In this document: in pieces, positions 1 to 5,466 of the stretch
Layout: the number at the start of each line of letters is the position of its first letter
How positions within the stretch are numbered: the first letter of the stretch is position 1
Source: JBBDNT01 sp040877445
Lineage (GTDB): Bacteria; Planctomycetota; Planctomycetia; Planctomycetales; Planctomycetaceae
Assembly: GCA_040877445.1 (NCBI GenBank)
Contig: JBBDNT010000116.1
Location: 1 to 5,537, forward strand
DNA: 5,537 bases
Reading direction: 5' to 3'
The notes under the pieces: generated by a model
What the model saw: the letters and a program-made list of their open reading frames with translations, nothing else
What the model was told of the DNA's origin: nothing
The model's database searches: none
Position numbers and translations under genes: made by a program

Positions 1-5
1 GTCTA

Positions 6-97
6 CCCTCGACCCTCGACCCTCGACCCTCGACTCTCGACTCTCGACTTTCGACTCTCGACTTTCGACTTTCGACCCTCGACCCTTCGACTCTCCC
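6..97 (+). repeat. 7-bp tandem array (CYYTCGA) ending at the flgB start codon
   Basis: Eleven 7-bp units run in perfect register from 6 to 82: CCCTCGA four times, then a mix of CTCTCGA, CTTTCGA and CCCTCGA. One 8-bp unit (CCCTTCGA, 83-90) and a final variant CTCTCCC (91-97) follow, and the next base is the A of the flgB ATG. Only the second and third bases vary, always C or T. Every complete unit holds a TCGA palindrome. The array fills the whole leader, so no Shine-Dalgarno sequence or promoter is visible. The window begins inside or just before the array, so its true left edge may lie outside. Confidence 0.95.
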
Positions 98-499
98 ATG
101 CTTTCATCACTTTTCGACTCGACGACGTTGCCGCTGCTGGAACAGGCCGCCCGCTTCGGCGAGCGCCGCCAGGAGGTGTTGGCGGGGAACATCGCGAACA
201 TCGACACGCCGGAGTACCGCCGCCGCGACCTGCCGGTGGAAGCGTTTCGAACCGCGCTGAAGGAGGCCGTCTCCGCCCGCGACGCGAGCGGCGGGAAGGC
301 GAATTCGGCGTTCCCCGATGAATTGTTCCGGGCCATCGAGCCGCCGCCGGCGCGGATGACGTTTCAGGACGGCAACGACCGCGGCATCGAACACGAAGTG
401 ATGGAAATGACCAAGAACACGATGATGCAATCCTTCGCCGTCGAAATGATGGCCGCCCAACTCAGCATGCTGGAAGCGGTCGCCAGCGAACGGGCGTAA
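98..499 (+). CDS. flgB: Flagellar basal-body proximal rod protein FlgB
   Basis: FlgB is one of the proximal rod proteins, placed in the periplasm between the MS ring and the distal rod. The 133-residue product is the usual FlgB length. Residues 31-40 (NIANIDTPEY) match the N-terminal rod/hook signature with its NxANxDTPxY pattern, followed by a basic RRRD. Residues 91-107 contain a DGNDxxIEHEVMEMTKN stretch typical of the start of the C-terminal helix, which ends with the amphipathic segment 108-131. The variable middle (about 55-85) is Gly/Ala/Pro-rich, as in the family. No signal peptide is present, as expected for a substrate of the flagellar type III exporter. The ATG at 98 is the only sensible start: it directly precedes the conserved N-terminal helix and abuts a heptamer array with no Shine-Dalgarno sequence. 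flgC follows after 78 bp. Confidence 0.96.
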   Translation: MLSSLFDSTTLPLLEQAARFGERRQEVLAGNIANIDTPEYRRRDLPVEAFRTALKEAVSARDASGGKANSAFPDELFRAIEPPPARMTFQDGNDRGIEHEVMEMTKNTMMQSFAVEMMAAQLSMLEAVASERA

Positions 500-501
500 G
501 C

Positions 502-522
502 GAGTGACGCGTGACGAGTCTC
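502..522 (+). repeat. Short heptamer block after flgB
   Basis: Three 7-bp units, GAGTGAC, GCGTGAC and GAGTCTC, begin 2 bp after the flgB stop codon. The last is diverged and overlaps the 28-bp palindromic repeat. Alone it would be weak evidence, but it has the same period as the arrays in all other spacers. Confidence 0.6.
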
Positions 523-547
523 CCCCCGCTCACGCGGGAGGCTCGCT
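520..547. repeat. 28-bp palindromic dispersed repeat, copy 1
   Basis: This 28-bp sequence is identical to 1511-1538. Its core is CCCGC-TCAC-GCGGG, a 5-bp stem with a 4-base loop; beyond one C/A mismatch two more C-G pairs extend the stem. It resembles a REP-type palindromic unit. No T-run follows, so it does not look like a canonical intrinsic terminator. It lies between the short block after flgB and the array before flgC. Confidence 0.85.
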
Positions 548-573
548 ATCCACTATCCACTACTCACTATTCC
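546..573 (+). repeat. 7-bp array (CTATCCA) just upstream of flgC
   Basis: Four consecutive 7-bp units: CTATCCA, CTATCCA, CTACTCA and CTATTCC. They begin on the last two bases of the 28-bp repeat and end 4 bp (TCCC) before the flgC ATG. The pyrimidine-rich sequence occupies the position where a Shine-Dalgarno sequence would be expected. Confidence 0.85.
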
Positions 574-577
574 TCCC

Positions 578-1009
578 ATGTACCGATCCCTCGACATCAG
601 CACCAGCGGCCTGGTCGCTCAGCGGCAGCGGATGAACACGATCGCCGGGAACATCGCGAACTTACACACCACCCGCGGACCGAACGGCGAACCGGCGCCC
701 TTTCAACGCCGGCTCATTCGGTTTCAAGCCGAGAAGGTCGATGGCTCCACTCGGCTCGACGGCACGTCCTCTTCGGGCGGGGCCGGGGTGACGTACCGTG
801 TCGAAGTCGATTCCGAACCGCCGCCGCGCAAGGTGCACGACCCCGGCCATCCCGACGCGGACAAGGACGGCTATGTCGCATATCCCAACGTCAACCTCGT
901 CACCGAGTTCGTCAACGCCCTCGAAGCCGGCCGCGCCTATGAAGCCAATGTCGCGGCGATCGAAATGTCGAAGCAGATGGCACAGCTCGCATTGCGGATA
1001 TTGGGATAG
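578..1009 (+). CDS. flgC: Flagellar basal-body proximal rod protein FlgC
   Basis: FlgC is a proximal rod subunit exported through the flagellar type III apparatus and built into the rod with FlgB, FlgF and FlgG. The 143-residue length fits the family. The N-terminal rod signature is at residues 24-33 (GNIANLHTTR, normally NxANxxTTR). The C-terminal half is very typical: HPDADKDGYVAYPNVN at 91-106, then the helix with EF..ALEAGRAYEANV (110-125) and a closing K-x-M-x-x-x-x-L-x-I-L pattern (132-142). The central part (50-85) is variable, with a Ser/Gly loop. The ATG at 578 gives the expected MYRSLDIS start. TCCTCCC precedes it, so there is no Shine-Dalgarno sequence on this strand. A heptamer array starts 6 bp after the stop codon. 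Confidence 0.97.
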   Translation: MYRSLDISTSGLVAQRQRMNTIAGNIANLHTTRGPNGEPAPFQRRLIRFQAEKVDGSTRLDGTSSSGGAGVTYRVEVDSEPPPRKVHDPGHPDADKDGYVAYPNVNLVTEFVNALEAGRAYEANVAAIEMSKQMAQLALRILG

Positions 1010-1015
1010 GGGGGC

Positions 1016-1050
1016 AGAAGATGGAAGATGGAAGATAGAAGATAGAAGAC
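1016..1050 (+). repeat. 7-bp array (RGAAGAT) after flgC
   Basis: Five 7-bp units in register: AGAAGAT, GGAAGAT, GGAAGAT, AGAAGAT and AGAAGAC. The purine-rich array begins 6 bp after the flgC stop. A 19-nt stretch (1031-1049) is the exact reverse complement of 5470-5488, in the array downstream of fliH, 4.4 kb away. Confidence 0.93.
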
Positions 1051-1060
1051 AGGTGACGGT

Positions 1061-1076
1061 GGGCCTGACGCTTGCG
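1061..1076 (+). promoter_or_regulatory. Possible sigma-54 (-24/-12) promoter upstream of fliE
   Basis: The segment has GGC at 1062-1064 and TTGC at 1072-1075, so the GG and GC dinucleotides have the exact spacing of the sigma-54 consensus TGGCACG-N4-TTGC. Eight of eleven consensus positions match; the initial T and the AC of GGCAC differ. RpoN controls basal-body genes in many bacteria. Transcription would start near 1087, about 70 bp before fliE. No activator site was recognised. The stretch could also be part of a dispersed spacer repeat, so this is tentative. Confidence 0.3.
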
Positions 1077-1142
1077 GTTTCGCGCCGATCCATCCTCACC
1101 TATCAATAACGGCGGGACAACGTAATCTTCGAACGATCTTGC

Positions 1143-1146
1143 AGGA
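1143..1146 (+). promoter_or_regulatory. Possible ribosome binding site of fliE
   Basis: AGGA lies 9 bases before the ATG at 1156. This is the best Shine-Dalgarno-like match in front of any gene here. Three ATG codons occur at 1146, 1151 and 1156, each in a different frame; only 1156 opens the FliE frame. Confidence 0.4.
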
Positions 1147-1155
1147 TGTCATGCC

Positions 1156-1467
1156 ATGACACCGATCGGCGGGATGAGCGATTCTCTGGCGACGAAAGCG
1201 GCCCTCAGGGCGGTTCAGCCGGCGGCGACCGACGCCGCGAGCGGCGATTCCCCCTTCAAGGATCTCCTGTTGTCGAGCTTGAACGAAACGGCGGAGCTGC
1301 AAAACGAGGCGCAACGAGCCGCGGAAAGCTGGTTCGCCGGCGACGACATCACCCAGGTCGAAGTCTTCACATCGATGAAGAAGGCCGACATCGCTCTGAA
1401 AGCGCTGCTTCAAATCCGCAACCGCGCCTTGCAGGCGTATAACGAAATCAAGGATCTACGGATGTGA
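1156..1467 (+). CDS. fliE: Flagellar hook-basal body protein FliE
   Basis: FliE is a small rod-type protein linking the MS ring (FliF) to the proximal rod (FlgB); it is among the first exported flagellar substrates. The product has 103 residues, normal for FliE. After a variable N-terminus (1-32), residues 33-60 carry the conserved F-K-x-L-L-x-x-S-L-N-E segment. Then come GDD (62-64), VEVFTSMKKADIALKALLQIRNR (68-90) and the closing AYNEIKDLRM (94-103), equivalent to the family's AYQEIMxMxV. The ATG at 1156 is preferred because an AGGA lies 9 bases upstream. An in-frame ATG at 1174 (residue 7) would still keep the conserved region, so the exact start is less certain than in the neighbours. The 146-bp spacer before it is long enough for its own promoter. 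Confidence 0.95.
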   Translation: MTPIGGMSDSLATKAALRAVQPAATDAASGDSPFKDLLLSSLNETAELQNEAQRAAESWFAGDDITQVEVFTSMKKADIALKALLQIRNRALQAYNEIKDLRM

Positions 1468-1484
1468 GTATGAGATACCGGGTA

Positions 1485-1505
1485 TTGACTTCTGATCTCT
1501 GACCC
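1485..1505 (+). repeat. Degenerate heptamer block after fliE
   Basis: Three degenerate 7-bp units, TTGACTT, CTGATCT and CTGACCC, fit the pattern YTGAYYY. They share orientation and the TGA core with the CTGACAA array on the other side of the 28-bp repeat. The evidence is moderate because the units vary. Confidence 0.5.
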
Positions 1506-1510
1506 ACGCA

Positions 1511-1538
1511 CTCCCCCCGCTCACGCGGGAGGCTCGCT
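1511..1538. repeat. 28-bp palindromic dispersed repeat, copy 2
   Basis: All 28 bases are identical to 520-547, and the identity stops at both edges. The core hairpin is CCCGC-TCAC-GCGGG. As in copy 1, the last two bases (CT) are also the first two of a heptamer array leading to the next start codon, so the two copies share a modular arrangement. Confidence 0.88.
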
Positions 1539-1571
1539 GACAACTGACAACCGACAACTGACAAAACCCGC
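1537..1571 (+). repeat. 7-bp array (CTGACAA) upstream of fliF
   Basis: Four units in register, CTGACAA, CTGACAA, CCGACAA and CTGACAA (1537-1564), are followed by exactly one more 7-base step (AACCCGC) and then the fliF ATG. No Shine-Dalgarno sequence is present. The unit CTGACAA is the reverse complement of TTGTCAG, the first unit after fliG. Confidence 0.92.
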
Positions 1572-3203
1572 ATGGAAGCCCTCAAACGCACATCGAACCA
1601 ATTTCTCGAGCTGTTCGGCTCGATGACTCCCAGTCAGCGGGGGACGTTGATCGTCGTTCCGCTATTGCTGGCGGGGGCGTTCGCGATGTTGTTGTTTCGC
1701 GAAACGTCGACTTCCTCCTACGTGCCGCTCTCGTGGGGGAAGGTCTTCACGACCGAAGAGTTGATTCACGCCGAGCAGACGCTCCGCGAGAAGGGGCTTG
1801 GAAAGTTCCGCCGCGAGGGGGCGCAGATTCTCGCCCCCGCCGGAGAGGCCGAGCAGTACAATGCCGCCTTGCTGGCCAACGGCGGGCTGCCTTCGCAACC
1901 GCTCTCCGAGTTCGAGAAGCAGCTCGACAAGCGCTTCAGCATCTGGACCGGTGCGGCCCAGTTGCAGGCGATGAAGGACATCGCCCTCGAGAAGGAGATC
2001 AACCGCACCCTGCAGGCCGTGAATGAAATTCAGTCCGCGTCGGTGAAGTGGGCCCGTTCGGGAGGAGGCGGACGGTTCTCTCGCAACGATTCGCGCGTCA
2101 CCGCAACCGTCAGCGTCAAGCCGCGCCCCGGAAGCGAGGTCTCTTCGCCGCTCGTCCGCTCGCTGCAGGGCGCCGTCGCCGCGATGATCCCCGATCTCCG
2201 CGCGCAGGACGTGACGGTCTTCGACCTCGGCACGGGAGAGTCGCACGTCCGCAACGATTCGAGCGACCCGCAGGGGAACGAGTTCCTCGCCCGCACCCGC
2301 CAGTTCCAGGACGAGTTCCGCCGCGAGGTCCGCAGCGCGCTCTCGTACATTCCCGAAGTGCTGGTGACGGTGAAGGTCGACCTCGACAATTTGAAGTCGT
2401 CGGTGGCGCGGCAACAGTTGCTCGACCCCAAGAAGTCGGTTCCTCTGCGCGTGATCGAGTCGACCCGCACCTCCTCCAGCAATCGCGGCCCCTCTTCGAC
2501 GGAACCGGGGCAGATCCCGAATCAACCGCGCTCGCTGGCCCCGACGGGGGGGAACGCGACCGCGCAATCCCTCAGCGAACAGGACACCGAATCGCTCAGC
2601 GCTCCGTCGTTCGAGATCACCGAGAAGGAATTGGAGACGGCCATTCCCCAGGCGGTGCAGGTCTCGGTGGCGATCCCCGAGGACTATTACCGGGCGATCG
2701 CCGCCCAGCAGGCCGGCGGAACCGAAGTTGCCGCGACCAGCGGAACGGCGGCCGCGCCCGCGACCGGGCCGGTCAAGACGCAGGCGGACGTCGAGCGGGA
2801 CGTGAAAGCGACGGTGGCGGCGGTGATCGGCGCGACGGAAGACAAGGTGACGGTCACGTCGTACGTTCGCGTCGACGGCGAAGTTCCCGAATTCGAGCCG
2901 TCGACGATGGATACGGTGGGCGAACTGGCGTCGCAATGGGGCGGTGCGGCGGGGCTGGGATTGTTCGCGACGTGGGCGCTGTGGATGGTCGCCCGCGGCG
3001 GGTCGCGCTCGGCGAAGGACGCGGGCGGGGCCGCGCCGTCGCCCGCGCCGGCGCCGTTCCCGCCGTTCGACGACGATGAAGAAGAAACCCCGCTGCCCCG
3101 CGCGCCGGAACCGACGGCCCGCGACCGGTTGCAGGTGTCGGTCCGGGACAATCCGGAAATGGCCGCCGCCGTGTTGTCGAAGTGGATTCAAGCCGCGAAG
3201 TGA
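1572..3203 (+). CDS. fliF: Flagellar MS-ring protein FliF
   Basis: FliF builds the MS ring in the inner membrane, houses the export gate and carries the rotor protein FliG on its cytoplasmic face. The 543-residue protein has the full family layout. A first transmembrane helix is at about 24-42. The YscJ/FliF ring-building region (about 46-220) includes the GLP at 105-107 and the segment EKQLDKRF...ALEKEINRTL (115-147). A second periplasmic region (about 240-435) is interrupted by a Ser/Pro/Gly-rich loop (about 298-345). A second transmembrane helix is at about 457-475. A Pro/Ala-rich and acidic linker with FDDDEEE (499-505) leads to the C-terminal FliG-binding helix (about 515-543, DNPEMAAAVLSKWI). 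The ATG at 1572 starts just before the first helix and follows a heptamer array with no Shine-Dalgarno sequence. The ring domains are periplasmic; both termini face the cytoplasm. Confidence 0.97.
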   Translation: MEALKRTSNQFLELFGSMTPSQRGTLIVVPLLLAGAFAMLLFRETSTSSYVPLSWGKVFTTEELIHAEQTLREKGLGKFRREGAQILAPAGEAEQYNAALLANGGLPSQPLSEFEKQLDKRFSIWTGAAQLQAMKDIALEKEINRTLQAVNEIQSASVKWARSGGGGRFSRNDSRVTATVSVKPRPGSEVSSPLVRSLQGAVAAMIPDLRAQDVTVFDLGTGESHVRNDSSDPQGNEFLARTRQFQDEFRREVRSALSYIPEVLVTVKVDLDNLKSSVARQQLLDPKKSVPLRVIESTRTSSSNRGPSSTEPGQIPNQPRSLAPTGGNATAQSLSEQDTESLSAPSFEITEKELETAIPQAVQVSVAIPEDYYRAIAAQQAGGTEVAATSGTAAAPATGPVKTQADVERDVKATVAAVIGATEDKVTVTSYVRVDGEVPEFEPSTMDTVGELASQWGGAAGLGLFATWALWMVARGGSRSAKDAGGAAPSPAPAPFPPFDDDEEETPLPRAPEPTARDRLQVSVRDNPEMAAAVLSKWIQAAK

Positions 3204-3240
3204 AAGACGGGGGCCCCGGAGGAGAAACAGACATCGGTCG

Positions 3241-3333
3241 TTCCAAGTTCCGAAGTTCCGAGTTCCATTTCGGAACCCGCCCACCGGAGATTTCTCCGCG
3301 ATTTCGGAACTGGGAACTCGGAACTTGGAACTA
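3241..3333. repeat. Oppositely oriented heptamer arrays forming a long potential hairpin
   Basis: The left arm has TTCC at 3241, 3248, 3256 and 3263 (steps of 7, 8 and 7). The right arm has four exact 7-bp units from 3306 to 3333: GGAACTG, GGAACTC, GGAACTT and GGAACTA. The arms are reverse complements: 3241-3252 pairs perfectly with 3319-3330 over 12 bp, and pairing continues inward past a small bulge. ATTTCGGAAC occurs twice (3267-3276 and 3301-3310). The structure lies 37 bp after the fliF stop and 66 bp before fliG. It has no T-run, so it could be an mRNA-processing or stabilising hairpin rather than a terminator. Confidence 0.88.
3285..3298. other. Small hairpin in the loop between the arrays
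   Basis: CGGAG (3285-3289), loop ATTT and CTCCG (3294-3298) form a 5-bp stem at the apex of the larger inverted arrays in the fliF-fliG spacer. A stem this short could occur by chance. Confidence 0.4.
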
Positions 3334-3399
3334 GGGCATCAAACCGATCGAGAAGCACGATTCCGCAGTTGATTCGCAGGACGTGAATCGAAACCCGCC

Positions 3400-4395
3400 A
3401 TGGAAAGCATCCGCAAAGCCGCCGTTCTGCTGTTGAGCCTGGAAAAGCCGCTCGCGGCCGAGGTGCTCAGCCAGATGCCCAAGCCGCTCGTCGAGCAGGT
3501 GATGCTGCAGATTGCGCGGATGGACGACATCACCCGCGAGCAACAGGAAGCCGTGCTCGCCGAGTTCAGCTCCCTCGCCGGCGAGCGCACGCAGATCGAA
3601 CGCGGCGGCATGGACTTCGCCAACGATCTGCTCGAGCAGTCGCTCGGCAAGGAGGGGGCCGGCGAGATTCTCGAGACCGTGCGGCAGTCGATCAGCTCGG
3701 TGCCGTTCGGGTTCCTGCAAAAAGCCGGGGCCGACAACCTGCTGACGTTCATCGTCGAGGAGCATCCGCAGACGATCGCGCTGATCATGTCGCACGTGCC
3801 GGCGTCGCTGGCGGCGGAGGTGCTCAGCGGGTTGCCCTCGAACAAGCAGCTGGAAGTGATCCGCCGCATCGCGAACATGGAGCAGACCAGTCCCGAAGTC
3901 ATCCAGGACGTCGAGGCGAGCCTCGAAAGCCGGATGAAGTCGACCTTCAATCAGCGGCTCGAAAAGACCGGCGGCGTGCCTCTCGTGGCGCAGATTCTCA
4001 ACGTCACCGACCGCATGACGAACAAGGGGATTCTCGAAAACCTCGAGCAGGACGACCTGGACCTGGCGGACGAAATCCGCCGGCTGATGTTCGTCTTCGA
4101 CGACCTGCTGAAGCTCGACGACAAATCGATCCAATCGCTCTTGAAGGAGGTCGAGAACTCGCAGTGGGCCGTCGCGCTGAAGGGGGCGTCGGAAGAGATT
4201 CGCCAGAAGATCCTGGGCAACCTGTCGCAGCGCGCGGCCGAATTGCTGAAAGAGGAAATGGAATATCTCGGCCCGGTGCGGGTCAGCGACGTCGAGACCG
4301 TGCAGCAGCAGATCGTCGACGCCGTCCGCCGCCTGGAAGACGCCGGCGAAATCGTCGTCGCCGCCGGCGCGGAAGGGGAGCAGTACATCACGTAA
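3400..4395 (+). CDS. fliG: Flagellar motor switch protein FliG
   Basis: FliG is the rotor component of the C-ring: its N-terminal domain binds FliF, its middle domain binds FliM, and its C-terminal domain receives torque from the stator. At 331 residues it has the standard length. The N-terminus opens directly with RKAAVLLLSL (5-14). The middle domain has the EHPQ motif at 121-124, and the hydrophobic MFVFDD patch is at 230-235. The charged torque residues are present: K261 (in ALKGA), R278 (in LSQRAA), E285 and E286, and R294 (in GPVR). By alignment from memory these correspond to E. coli K264, R281, D288, D289 and R297. The Asp-to-Glu pair is conservative and also seen in other phyla. The ATG at 3400 gives the expected N-terminus. 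The nearest AGGA (3378-3381) is 18 bases away, too far for a normal ribosome binding site. Confidence 0.98.
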   Translation: MESIRKAAVLLLSLEKPLAAEVLSQMPKPLVEQVMLQIARMDDITREQQEAVLAEFSSLAGERTQIERGGMDFANDLLEQSLGKEGAGEILETVRQSISSVPFGFLQKAGADNLLTFIVEEHPQTIALIMSHVPASLAAEVLSGLPSNKQLEVIRRIANMEQTSPEVIQDVEASLESRMKSTFNQRLEKTGGVPLVAQILNVTDRMTNKGILENLEQDDLDLADEIRRLMFVFDDLLKLDDKSIQSLLKEVENSQWAVALKGASEEIRQKILGNLSQRAAELLKEEMEYLGPVRVSDVETVQQQIVDAVRRLEDAGEIVVAAGAEGEQYIT

Positions 4396-4430
4396 TTGTC
4401 AGTAGTCAGTAGTCAGTGGTCAGTTGCCAG
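4396..4430 (+). repeat. 7-bp array (TNGTCAG) immediately after fliG
   Basis: Five units in register begin on the first base after the fliG stop: TTGTCAG, TAGTCAG, TAGTCAG, TGGTCAG and TTGCCAG. The unit TGGTCAG is the reverse complement of CTGACCA, the repeat found just before fliH, so the two arrays are inverted relative to each other across the spacer. Confidence 0.93.
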
Positions 4431-4441
4431 TTGTGGATCGG

Positions 4442-4455
4442 CCGACTGCCGACTG
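4442..4455 (+). repeat. Two further heptamers (CCGACTG) after fliG
   Basis: CCGACTG occurs twice in tandem, 11 bp after the end of the preceding array. It has the same 7-bp period but a different unit. Two copies alone would not be notable; the neighbouring arrays give it weight. Confidence 0.6.
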
Positions 4456-4497
4456 AGAGCTTGTGAAATTTTGGTTCCGCTGAGTAAGCCACGGAAT

Positions 4498-4598
4498 CGT
4501 CATTCCCGCGCAGGCAGGAATCCAGCAATCGCCAAGGCGGCCACCAATGGGATCACCGTCCGTGCATCGACTGGATTCCCGCCTGCGCGGGAATGACG
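4498..4598. mobile_element. MITE-like element with 28-bp terminal inverted repeats, similar to dRS3-type repeats
   Basis: Bases 4498-4525 and 4571-4598 are inverted repeats of 28 bp with one mismatch, around a 45-bp core. Each arm is itself a hairpin of the ATTCCC-N8-GGGAAT type; the left arm has AGGAAT, the right arm is perfect. This pattern matches the dRS3 repeat known from Neisseria and similar GTCATTCCCGCG repeats widespread in bacteria. The element is far too short for a transposase, so any movement would depend on an enzyme supplied elsewhere. No clear target-site duplication was found. It lies between the inverted heptamer arrays, in the longest spacer, and disrupts no gene. Nothing else was recognised in 4456-4497 or 4599-4634. 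Confidence 0.85.
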
Positions 4599-4634
4599 CG
4601 CTGCGGACGACGATCGAATGGCGGAAGACTCACA

Positions 4635-4662
4635 ACCACTGACCACTGACCACTGACCACCC
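4635..4662 (+). repeat. 7-bp array (ACCACTG) ending at the fliH start codon
   Basis: Three perfect units ACCACTG (4635-4655) are followed by the variant ACCACCC (4656-4662), and the next base is the A of the fliH ATG. The register thus ends exactly at the start codon, as it does before flgB. No Shine-Dalgarno sequence is present. Confidence 0.93.
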
Positions 4663-5373
4663 ATGCCCACCATTGAAACCAAACGCATCCTCAAGGCCGA
4701 GTCGGTCCGCGAGTTGGGGGCCAAGGTCGCCTTCAACTTCGAGGACTTTCGCGCGCGGTGCGAAGAGCGTCTCGTCGAAGTTCGCCGCGAGGCCGCGCAA
4801 CTTCTCGAAGACGCGCGCCGCGAGGCCGAGTCGATTCGCGAGGCGGCCGTCGCCGAAGGCCGGGCCGCCGGCCGCGAGGCGGGGCTCGGCGAGGCGAAAA
4901 CACTGATCGAACAGCAAGCCGAACGACTCGCCGCCCGCACCACGAAGGAGAAGCTCGCCCACGTGCTCCCCGCCTTGCGGCAGGCCGCCGACGAACTCGC
5001 CGGCGAACGCGACCGCTGGCTCGAAGAATGGGAAACGGGGGCGGTGCGGCTCGCCGTCGCCGTCGCGGAGAAGCTGATTCATCGCGAATTGAAGCTGCAT
5101 CCCGAAAGCGCCTTCGCCTCCGCCTCCGCCGCGCTCGAACTCGCCGCCGGCTCGCCGCGCATCGAACTCCGCATGAACCCTCGCGACGTCGAGGCGGCGG
5201 ACGAGCACGGAAAGCAGGTGCTCCACGCGCTCGCCGCCTGCGGCGAAGCCCGCTTCGTCCCCGATGACGCGATCACTCGCGGCGGCTGCATCATCCGCAC
5301 GACCCACGGCACGATCGACGCCCGCCTGGAAACGCAACTGGAACGCATCGCCGCGGAATTGCTGGGGGAGTGA
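4663..5373 (+). CDS. fliH: Flagellar assembly protein FliH, regulator of the export ATPase
   Basis: FliH dimerises, binds and restrains the export ATPase FliI, and docks it at the C-ring in the cytoplasm. The 236-residue product has the usual layout. A long charged, Ala/Glu/Arg-rich helical region (about 30-115) contains glycines at 66, 70 and 74, a GxxxGxxxG run characteristic of FliH. The C-terminal domain (about 120-236) has the segment AVRLAVAVAEKLIHREL (127-143). It ends with RGGCIIRTTHGTIDARLETQLERI (206-229), matching the family's GGCxIxTxxGxIDAxxExQLxxL pattern. There is no signal peptide or membrane segment. The ATG at 4663 gives a normal N-terminus and directly follows a heptamer array. 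The related type III secretion protein SctL/YscL is the alternative, but the context is flagellar. The following gene would be expected to be fliI. Confidence 0.93.
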   Translation: MPTIETKRILKAESVRELGAKVAFNFEDFRARCEERLVEVRREAAQLLEDARREAESIREAAVAEGRAAGREAGLGEAKTLIEQQAERLAARTTKEKLAHVLPALRQAADELAGERDRWLEEWETGAVRLAVAVAEKLIHRELKLHPESAFASASAALELAAGSPRIELRMNPRDVEAADEHGKQVLHALAACGEARFVPDDAITRGGCIIRTTHGTIDARLETQLERIAAELLGE

Positions 5374-5413
5374 AGAGCGAAGAGTCAAGAAGGAAGAAAG
5401 AAGAAAGAAGAAA
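5372..5413 (+). repeat. 7-bp purine array (GAAGAAA) overlapping the fliH stop
   Basis: Six units in register start inside the stop codon: GAAGAGC, GAAGAGT, CAAGAAG and GAAGAAA three times. Each GAAGAAA unit could pair with CTATCTT of the downstream array with one A-A mismatch per seven bases. Confidence 0.88.
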
Positions 5414-5466
5414 GACGTTCAAAGAGCCTCGCCGAAACACGACACGATCTGACGATATATAACGCT

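Noticed and set aside
6..97. Regular repeats considered as a CRISPR array
   Set aside because: Units are 7 bp and directly contiguous with no unique spacers, and no cas gene is present. The same holds for the other arrays.
520..547. The GC-rich palindrome considered as an intrinsic terminator
   Set aside because: No T-run follows on either copy, and the downstream gene lies 30-35 bp away in the same orientation.
1468..1485. Small overlapping hairpins (GTAT/ATAC) after fliE
   Set aside because: The 4-bp stems are too short to distinguish from chance.
1662..3284. A 540-codon open frame on the minus strand opposite fliF
   Set aside because: It is Arg/Gly-rich with no recognisable domain and lies entirely opposite a clear FliF. 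Long antisense frames are common in high-GC coding DNA.
3331..4134. A 267-codon minus-strand frame opposite fliG
   Set aside because: Composition is that of a shadow frame, and the FliG motifs on the + strand are unambiguous.
4143..4149. A perfect AAGGAGG inside fliG
   Set aside because: It encodes Lys-Glu-Val in a conserved part of FliG and no start codon follows at a suitable distance.
4396..4596. A 66-codon frame in the fliG-fliH spacer
   Set aside because: It translates the heptamer array and the inverted-repeat element. The HSRAGRNP-type peptide is a familiar product of such repeats, not a gene.
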